Assembly (NCBI GenBank): GCA_016764455.1
Contig: JAESRU010000107.1
Span: forward strand, 928-13,618
Origin: Hyphomicrobiales bacterium
Lineage (GTDB): Bacteria > Pseudomonadota > Alphaproteobacteria > Rhizobiales > NORP267
Direction: 5' to 3'
Length of the DNA stretch: 12,691 bases
Under the pieces are notes generated by a model. It was not told the origin of the DNA and searched no databases. It saw only the letters and a program-made list of their open reading frames with translations. A program made the position numbers and the translations under genes. Shown here in pieces: positions 7,577-12,691 of the stretch (the first letter of the stretch is position 1; each line of letters starts with the position of its first letter).

Positions 7577-8954
7577 AACAGATCTCGATGCCTTTTTTGA
7601 AACGCTTAAGTCCAATACGAAGGGGTCGGTTCTTTGTGGACAAAGCGTTCGCGAAATCCACGGGCGAGACGAAAGTCCGTATCAACCGTGTTTGCCTGAC
7701 GCAGTGTTTATACCCGAAAGTGCAGAAGACGCTGCAATTGCAGTATCTCTCTGCGCCAAGGCGGGTGTCCCGGTTATTCCTTTCGGGGTTGGGTCGGGAC
7801 AAGAAGGCGGCGTAATTGCGACGCGCGGCGGTTTGTCTATCGACACATCGGGGCTGAACAGCATTCTGGAAGTCAACGTCGAAGATATGGAGTGTCTGGT
7901 CGAAGCAGGTGTCACGCGCCTTCAATTAGAAGCAGAATTGCGCGCTACGGGATTGTTTTTTCCCGTTGACCCGGGTGCTGATGCATCGCTTGGCGGGATG
8001 GTTGCAACTGGTGCATCAGGCACAACCGCGCCACTTTATGGTTCGATGCGGGAAAACGTGATGGGCCTTGAGGTTGTTCTGGCCAATGGGACCACCATCG
8101 TGACAGGCAGTCGCGCGCCAAAATCCTCCTCTGGTTACAATCTCACGCAATTGTTCGTGGCTTCGGAAGGAACACTTGGTCTGGCGACCAAAATACGCCT
8201 GAAGCTTCATCCTCAACCAGAATCCCGCATCGCGTTGAAGGCGTCCTTCAGTGATGTGCGCGATGCGGTCGGTGTTGTTAGTACGATGCGTGCATCCGGC
8301 TTGCCAGTGGCACGGGCTGAGTTGATGAACGCGACCCTGATGCGTGGTATCGCATTGCTGCATAAGGAATCGATGCTTGATAAGCATTTGTTGTGCCTTG
8401 AGTTTCACGCTGATGAAGCTGGCGTGAAATCGCTTGTTGATCAGGCACAAGACATCTTTAATGATTATGGCGGTGAAGAGATCGAGACGGTGACACGCGC
8501 AGATGATTTGTCAAAAATCTGGAAAATTCGCCATTCTGTTGCTGAGGCAGAAAAATGCCTCCGGCCCGGCGCTTCGGTCATTGTAACCGATGTTTGTGTT
8601 CCAGTATCGCGTCTTTCTGACATTATAGATCAGGCAGAAATGAAACTCGCGGACACATCCTTGCTTGCCCCACTTTCCGGGCATGTGGCGGATGGAAATT
8701 TTCACTACGCGCTACTGGTGAATGTGGATGACCCGGCTGAGATGGCGCGCGCAAGAGACTTTAAGGATTGGCTTGCTGAAGCTGCGCTCAGGATGGGCGG
8801 TACAATTTCAGGAGAACACGGTATCGGCCTGGGAAAACGGCATTTGATGCGCGATGAACATGGGGCTGCTCTTGAGGCTATGCGTGCAATAAAGTCTGCT
8901 CTTGATCCAGAGAATATATTCAACCCGGGAAAGGTATTGCCCTGTGAAAGCTGA
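7569..8954 (+). CDS. FAD-linked oxidase, GlcD/D-lactate dehydrogenase-like
   Basis: A 461-residue flavoprotein of the VAO/PCMH type. The FAD-binding domain fills about residues 40-220, with PFGVGSGQEGG near 71 binding the FAD pyrophosphate, DPGADASLGGMVATGASG near 134, and SSGYNLTQLFVASEGTLG. The C-terminal oxidase domain ends with GHVADGNFHYALL, TISGEHGIGLGKR and DPENIFNPGKVLP, the metal/substrate His motifs and tail of GlcD, D-LDH and D-2-hydroxyglutarate dehydrogenases. Such enzymes oxidise D-2-hydroxy acids to 2-oxo acids. Two in-frame starts exist: ATG 7554 (23-bp overlap with the decarboxylase) and ATG 7569 (8-bp overlap); neither has a strong ribosome-binding site, and I chose the latter for the more usual overlap. 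Its place in an arginine cluster is unusual; a guanidino-hydroxyacid substrate is speculative. Confidence 0.88.
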   Translation: MPETDLDAFFETLKSNTKGSVLCGQSVREIHGRDESPYQPCLPDAVFIPESAEDAAIAVSLCAKAGVPVIPFGVGSGQEGGVIATRGGLSIDTSGLNSILEVNVEDMECLVEAGVTRLQLEAELRATGLFFPVDPGADASLGGMVATGASGTTAPLYGSMRENVMGLEVVLANGTTIVTGSRAPKSSSGYNLTQLFVASEGTLGLATKIRLKLHPQPESRIALKASFSDVRDAVGVVSTMRASGLPVARAELMNATLMRGIALLHKESMLDKHLLCLEFHADEAGVKSLVDQAQDIFNDYGGEEIETVTRADDLSKIWKIRHSVAEAEKCLRPGASVIVTDVCVPVSRLSDIIDQAEMKLADTSLLAPLSGHVADGNFHYALLVNVDDPAEMARARDFKDWLAEAALRMGGTISGEHGIGLGKRHLMRDEHGAALEAMRAIKSALDPENIFNPGKVLPCES

Positions 8955-10262
8955 ACAATTTGAAACCAGAATGCTGCTAAATGGACGGTTGTGTGAAGCT
9001 GAAGGTGCTGAGCGCCCAGTGTTTGCCCCCGCCACCGGGACACAAATAGCAACCATTCGTGATGCAAACCTTGAACAGGTTGAAGCCGCTGTTCATGCCG
9101 CCCGGGAAGCGTTTTCTGGCTGGGCAACACGGACACCAGTTGATCGCGCTGCATATCTGCTAACGCTTGCAAGTATTGCCGAGAAAAACGGTGAGATACT
9201 GGCGACGTTGGAGCAGTTGGACACCGGCAAGCCCTATAAGCAGGTGTTGACCGAAGAAATTCCCATGGTAGCAGATGTTTTCCGGTTCTATGCGGGCGCC
9301 ATTCGGACTGTTCATACCCAGGCTGCAGGTGAATATCTGGAAGGCTTCACAAGTTATCTCCGCCGTGATGCCATCGGAAGAAACATCTCTTTCCATTTTG
9401 AAATTTGCAGAACTGGTCGCCAATATTCTGCCAGCGGGTGTTTTGAATATCGTGCCAGGAGCGGGGGCGGAGGTTGGTGCACAATTTGATCAATCACGCT
9501 GAAGTGGATATGATTTCAGTCACGGGCAGCATTCGCACCGGGCAATATGCACTTGAAGCAGCGATTCCAACAATCAAGCGCACCCATCTGGAGTTGGGCG
9601 GACTGGCCCCGGCGGTTGTTTTCGAAGATGCCGATCTGGAAAAAACTGTTCAGGGTCTGCTCTTTGGCAGCTTCTACAATGCCGGGCAGGATTGCACCGC
9701 AGCGAGCCGTATACTGGTGTCTGAAAAAACCCACGACCGGTTTGTCAGTGAATTTCTAAACGCTCTGAATGGGCTGAGCGCCGATAAACATACCACGTCC
9801 GGTCCAACATTAGGCCCACTGATTACCAAAGCACAACAGGAAAGCGTATTGCGGCGGATCACAGCGGCAGGCGACCGCGCAATGCAGCCAGGAGGTTTCG
9901 AACCACCAAATGCCAATGGTTATTGGGTCAAGCCGACGATTCTGTTGGAACCGGCTGGCTCTGACAGTGAAATCTTCGGCCCAGCGGTTACTGTAACCCC
10001 TTTTAGGGACGAGGCGGATGCGCTTACCATGGCAAATGCTACTCGGTATGGTTTGGCTTCTTCCGTCTGGACTGAAGACTTGGGTCGGGCAATGCGCCTA
10101 ACGTCACAGCTGCGTTTTGGGTGTACCTGGGTGAATACGCATCAGCTTCTGGCAACAGAAATGCCCCATGGAAGTCTAAAGCAATCCGGCTACGGAAGCG
10201 ATCTTTCTTCGGGCGCCTTAAATGACTATAGTGTTTCAAGACACATAATGATCGCACACTAA
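8944..10262 (+). pseudogene. Aminoaldehyde dehydrogenase (PatD-like), disrupted by a deletion and a frameshift
   Basis: The remains of an NAD-dependent aldehyde dehydrogenase resembling gamma-aminobutyraldehyde dehydrogenase (PatD/YdcW), which should have oxidised 4-guanidinobutyraldehyde. A GTG at 8944 with GGAAAGG at 8928-8934 starts frame 1, overlapping the FAD oxidase by 11 bp. Frame 1 is family-like up to SYLRRDAIG (9378). Frame 2 then carries PSEETSLS through VGAQ (9371-9484), and frame 3 runs from LINHAEVD (about 9486) to TAA 10260-10262. About 32 residues expected between RRDxIG and KPSE are missing, including the PWN motif with the catalytic Asn and the KPS lysine. Catalytic Cys (AGQDCTAA), Glu (LELGG) and IFGP remain downstream. 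Full length would be about 474 residues. The product cannot be functional as one chain. The frame-3 part alone is open for 262 codons from a TTG but lacks the coenzyme-binding N-terminus. Confidence 0.9.
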
Positions 10263-10275
10263 ATATTGAGCAAAT

Positions 10276-11022
10276 ATGAGTAAATCAAATCCATTGGAAC
10301 GAGCATTCAAAATTCTGGACATCGTAGCCAGCTCTGGGAGAGACATGCCCCTTATTGAAATTGTAAACGCCAGTAAGCTACCGCAATCTTCAACTTTTCG
10401 ACTAGCTTCTAATCTGGCGGAAAGTGGGATGTTGAATTTTGATGCCGGGACCAAGACTTATTCGATTGGGTCACGGGCCAACCGTTTAAGCATGTTCATT
10501 TCTCGTGAGAAGTCGCTGAAGGCCATTCTGATTCCTGCGTTGGAAGCCCTTGCACACAACACAGGTGAAACAAGTTTTTTTGTTTCTGCTTCGGAAAACG
10601 GGGGCAAGCTTATGGAGTTTGCCGTGCCTCAGCGAGGAGCAAATATTTTTATACATCCGGGTTTTGAATTTCCTATGCACGCGACAGCAGCCGGCAAGGT
10701 GATCCAGGCTTTTTCTGAGGATTCTGCGGTTCCAGAAGGGATTGAGTTGAAAGTATATCAACCGAACACGATTGTCGATCCCGAACGTCTCACGGCTCTG
10801 TTTCGAGAAGTCAGACATTGTGGCTACGCAATAAATGATAGTGAATTGGACAAGGATGTATTTTCTGTTTGTGTTCCTGTCCTAATTGGCGAGTTGGTAG
10901 CAGGTGCTCTAGGGTTAGTTGGGCCAACAAGCCGCATGTTTGAAAATGACAAACACGACGTTGATCAATTGACAGATAAACTAAAAGTATCAGCGGCGGA
11001 AATATCGACTTTGTTGACGTAA
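10276..11022 (+). CDS. IclR-family transcriptional regulator
   Basis: A 248-residue regulator. Residues 5-70 form the winged helix-turn-helix (LERAFKILDIVASSG, then LIEIVNASKLPQSSTFRLASNLAESGML, the IclR recognition pattern), followed by the linker YSIGSRANRLS. The C-terminal effector domain includes HATAAGKVIQAF, the family signature near residue 135, and the DKDVFSVCVPVL and GALGLVGPTSRM strands. IclR proteins sense small carboxylates or aromatics and repress or activate nearby catabolic genes. The gene lies 13 bp after the aldehyde dehydrogenase remnant in the same direction, so it may be transcribed with the cluster. GAG at 10268-10270 is a weak ribosome-binding site. The palindrome at 655-671 is a candidate binding site. 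The ligand is unknown; 2-ketoarginine or 4-guanidinobutyrate would fit the operon. Confidence 0.92.
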   Translation: MSKSNPLERAFKILDIVASSGRDMPLIEIVNASKLPQSSTFRLASNLAESGMLNFDAGTKTYSIGSRANRLSMFISREKSLKAILIPALEALAHNTGETSFFVSASENGGKLMEFAVPQRGANIFIHPGFEFPMHATAAGKVIQAFSEDSAVPEGIELKVYQPNTIVDPERLTALFREVRHCGYAINDSELDKDVFSVCVPVLIGELVAGALGLVGPTSRMFENDKHDVDQLTDKLKVSAAEISTLLT

Positions 11023-11211
11023 CGGACTAGAAAACATTGCTAATCTGGCATGAAATTTTCCGAGTCATTTTAATTTTGATTGGCGCCGCGGGACAAATAT
11101 TTGATGTATCTGGAATGCAGTATCTGGTTAAATTAGTAAACTGGCTTGCCGCCTCATGGTGAGCAGGTGACGACACATCATGCCTTCAAGCCTCCATCGC
11201 TGGAATAACCT
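11023..11211. other. Non-coding stretch after the regulator
   Basis: AT-rich start, no convincing ORF, RNA gene or strong terminator hairpin. It ends where the IS3 fragment begins, so one border of an old insertion or deletion lies near 11211. Confidence 0.5.
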
Positions 11212-11310
11212 CTGATTACCAGTCCTGCGTTGATCGTGATTAATGCTACCAGCGAGTTTAAAGACAAGACAACAGCCATCAACCAACTCTGGCAAACAGA
11301 CTTCACTTAT
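11212..11310 (+). pseudogene. IS3-family transposase (orfB integrase core) fragment
   Basis: A 99-bp scrap in frame from LITSPALIV through EFKDKTTAINQLWQTDFTY. This stretch matches the start of the rve integrase core of IS3-family OrfB proteins. The Asp of WQTDFTY is the first residue of the DDE triad. A TAA stands two codons upstream, and after FTY the sequence no longer follows the family (a GWGW-type continuation is expected). It is therefore truncated on both sides and dead. Recognition rests on memory of the family motif, but 27 or more matching residues make it firm. Confidence 0.75.
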
Positions 11311-11540
11311 GCGTCCACGCTGACCTTAGCTGCCCGTTCATGCCCAATTTGGCTGAAGGATTTAGATGCTGGAAAACAAAAGATCCCGACGAGCGAAACG
11401 CTGCCGGTTATCTGCTAGCGGAACTTTTTCATGCTTTTGATGGAGGCTATTCAAAGTTTATCATCGACAAGAGGAAGGTTCTTGGAAACTGGATATCAAA
11501 ACCCAAGCATCCAAGCGGCAAAGGTATCGGTCACCTTGTC
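11311..11540 (+). other. Unassigned stretch, possible coding remnant
   Basis: About 230 bp between the IS3 scrap and the IS21 end. One + frame stays open from about 11301 into the IS21 end (stop near 11643) and reads like protein in part, for example AAGYLLAELFHAFDGGYSKF and IIDKRKVLGNWISKP. I do not recognise a family. It may be the tail of a gene cut by the insertions, or chance. No start codon with a ribosome-binding site supports an intact gene. Confidence 0.25.
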
Positions 11541-11614
11541 TGCGCATTCCGGAGTATTCGGCCACCCATTCCAACAACATCCGGCCACCTGTACCGGGGT
11601 ATCCGGCCACCTGT
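11526..11614. repeat. Short direct repeats at the IS21-type end
   Basis: The word ATCCGGCCACCTGT occurs exactly at 11579-11592 and again at 11601-11614. A variant, ATTCGGCCACCC, is at 11556-11567, and a weaker one, ATCGGTCACCT, at 11526-11536. The first three are spaced 22-23 bp apart, about two helical turns. IS21-family elements carry such multiple repeats at their ends as transposase binding sites, and these lie just beyond the istB stop where an element end is expected. Confidence 0.7.
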
Positions 11615-11647
11615 GACGTGCTGCTTTGAGGCACTTGGTTTTTAGTG

Positions 11648-12016
11648 TCAGTTGACGGGTGTTTCGTCAAGTGTTTTGGTTTTGGTTTTTCGTAATGATT
11701 GTCCATCGAGTTTGAGGCGATAGGCGTTGTGAACGATGCGATCGAGGATGGCATCGGCAAAGGTTGGTTCACCGATTACCTCATGCCAGGTATCGACAGG
11801 AAGCTGGCTGGTGATCAGGGTTGATTTGGCTTCATATCTGTCTTCAATGATTTCCATCAGATCCCGGCGCTGGCTTGCATTCAGGCGTTCCGGGCCCCAG
11901 TCATCGAAGATCAGAAGGTCGGTTTTAATGAGGCTTCGAAACAGCCGCGGGAAACGGCCATCACCGTGAGCCAGTTCCAACTCATCAAACAATCGTGGCA
12001 GGCGTCTGTATAAAAC
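11648..12016 (-). pseudogene. istB: istB C-terminal fragment (IS21 helper ATPase), fused to istA
   Basis: The last 122 residues or so of the IS21 transposition helper ATPase. It starts VLYRRLPRLFDELELAHGDG and includes the Walker B-like LLIFDDWG, EIIEDRYEAKSTLITSQLP (sensor region), WHEVIGEPTFADAILDRIVHNAYRLKL and the SLRK tail, ending in TGA (complement of 11648-11650). The usual protein is about 250 residues. The N-terminal half with the Walker A P-loop is absent. It continues in frame from the istA remnant, so the fusion reads as one 228-codon frame from 12334. The fragment cannot act as an ATPase without the P-loop. Confidence 0.85.
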
Positions 12017-12334
12017 CGTATTGTGATGGGTAATACCAGGCTCGTCCGTAACGCGGGTTCGAGGCTGGCGATCCAGACCATTCTTGAGAATGGAATGCAG
12101 GGATGTGTAGGAACGCGCATTGATCTCAAGTGCTCGCTCGCAGGCTGCTTCAAGACGATCGCGGCCAAAGGTTTTAGCCAGCCTCAAAATACCAAGACAG
12201 GATCGGTATCCTTGTTCGGGATGGCGCCGCTCACGCATGATAACCTCAACATAGACTTCGGTGTTGGCGCCGATGCGAGCCGCCTGCCTGCGGATGCGTT
12301 CGGGTGACCGATGGGTCCGTAGGTTTGCGGCCAC
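12017..12334 (-). pseudogene. istA: istA C-terminal fragment (IS21 transposase)
   Basis: About 106 residues matching the tail of IS21-family IstA: SPERIRRQAARIG, RRHPEQGYRSCLGILRLAK, RLEAACERALEINARSYTSLHSILKNGLDRQP and the terminal ITHHNT, where intact proteins read H-N-I-R-G before their stop. The DDE catalytic core is missing. A TGA stands just upstream of the frame (near 12340). At about 12017 the frame passes without a stop into the middle of istB. The deletion therefore removed the istA end, the istA-istB overlap and the istB N-terminus. Confidence 0.8.
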
Positions 12335-12459
12335 GCGTCAGGGCGTGTCGCCCAGATCCCACCAAATACCTGCCACGATCCCAAGTGCATCTCGGGAATG
12401 CGGTGCCAGAATATGTTCGCCCGGCGCGTGCTGTGAACAACCGGCAAAAGAATGGGGTA
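12335..12459. other. Unassigned 125-bp segment between IS21 and IS66 fragments
   Basis: No frame here resembles IstA or IS66 TnpA convincingly. GGGCGTGTCGCCC at 12341-12353 is a 5-bp inverted repeat with a 3-base loop, too small to interpret. It may be a scrambled junction or a third decayed element. Confidence 0.3.
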
Positions 12460-12684
12460 GCCACCGCGTCGATAGAGCAGCTTGCCCTGAACAGCCGCAG
12501 TCTCAGTCTTGAACTTTGTCCGCCAGTTGCCAAATCGCTTCAATGGCAGGCCGTGCACTTCGCTATATTCCCGCTGATTCAAGGCACTGTGTTCCCACTC
12601 ACCCGGAATGCGTACTTGTTTAAGCGGCTTCTTCCGGACGGGTTGGCTGGATAAGCACATCAGCTGAAATGCCGAGCCTGTCAT
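12460..12684 (-). pseudogene. IS66-family TnpA N-terminal fragment
   Basis: About 75 residues from an ATG (complement of 12682-12684) that resemble the small accessory protein TnpA of IS66-family elements. EWEHSALNQREYSEVHGLPLKRFGNWRTKF is the helix-turn-helix segment, and KLLYRRGG is a motif followed in intact relatives by a Ser-His-rich or REGHRRR-type segment. Here the frame runs on into unrelated sequence (YPILLPVV), so the gene is truncated at 12460. The right edge of the window lies 7 bp beyond the ATG, so the element's outer end is not seen. Family call from memory of the motif. Confidence 0.65.
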
Positions 12685-12691
12685 GTAAGCG

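Larger units (their letters stand above)
11541..12334 (-). mobile_element. IS21-family insertion sequence remnant
   Basis: A degenerate IS21-type element in reverse orientation: istA 3' part, then istB 3' part, then a non-coding end with repeats. The outer end is placed at TGCGCATTCC (11541) because IS21-type elements begin with TG and similar words open related ends; this border is approximate. The opposite end and most of istA are missing, and the middle is deleted, so it cannot move on its own. No target-site duplication can be assigned because only one end survives. Confidence 0.7.

Noticed and set aside
9474..10262. Reading the 262-codon frame as an intact stand-alone aldehyde dehydrogenase
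   Set aside because: It begins inside the domain at a TTG without a ribosome-binding site, and the matching N-terminal half lies directly upstream in other frames, so it is the tail of one broken gene.
12341..12353. GGGCGTGTCGCCC inverted repeat
   Set aside because: A 5-bp stem with no following T run, inside IS debris; not convincing as a terminator or an operator.
12685..12691. GTAAGCG at the right edge, resembling the start of IS66-type terminal repeats
   Set aside because: Only 7 bases are visible, and the orientation would point to a different element to the right rather than to the IS66 fragment on the - strand; too little to call.
1..12691. CRISPR array, tRNA, rRNA, riboswitch or toxin-antitoxin pair
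   Set aside because: No regularly spaced repeat-spacer pattern, cloverleaf, rRNA-like sequence or small two-gene module was seen; the only phased repeats are at the IS21 end.

Overview
The window reads as an accessory catabolic island of an alphaproteobacterium of moderate GC content, most likely a marine Rhodobacterales or relative. That placement is inference from protein style, from the operon make-up and from the IS21, IS66 and IS3 remnants; no rRNA or other phylogenetic marker is present. All metabolic genes lie on the + strand. The IS21 and IS66 remnants at the right edge lie on the - strand.

Layout: (1) 1-529, the 3' part of a polar amino-acid ABC transporter permease (HisM/OccM type). 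(2) 530-711, a gap holding a good sigma-70-like promoter with a palindrome in its spacer. (3) 712-3696, a small NTF2/SnoaL-like protein, a class III PLP aminotransferase and an M20-family Zn amidohydrolase (N-carbamoyl-L-amino-acid hydrolase/allantoate amidohydrolase type). (4) 3798-10262, a tight, partly overlapping run: ureohydrolase, AruH-like arginine:pyruvate aminotransferase, AruI-like ThDP-dependent 2-ketoarginine decarboxylase, FAD-linked D-2-hydroxyacid dehydrogenase-like oxidase, and a PatD-like aminoaldehyde dehydrogenase that is broken. (5) 10276-11022, an IclR-family regulator. (6) 11023-12691, a transposon graveyard: a 99-bp IS3 orfB scrap, an IS21 end with repeats, an istA/istB deletion fusion, and the N-terminus of an IS66 TnpA.

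Taken together the genes encode an arginine transaminase (2-ketoarginine) route: arginine uptake, transamination to 2-ketoarginine (AruH), decarboxylation to 4-guanidinobutyraldehyde (AruI), oxidation to 4-guanidinobutyrate (the aldehyde dehydrogenase), hydrolysis to GABA plus urea (ureohydrolase), and possibly transamination of GABA by the class III aminotransferase. The M20 amidohydrolase, the FAD oxidase and the NTF2-like protein are not part of the textbook Pseudomonas route and may widen the substrate range.

The most notable result is that the aldehyde dehydrogenase has two lesions. One is a deletion of about 104 bp that removes the segment with the catalytic Asn. Its junction is the 7-bp word CCATCGG, which can be read as the family sequence on either side. 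The other is a one-base frameshift at a short T run. The pathway therefore lacks its local aldehyde-oxidising step unless another enzyme supplies it.
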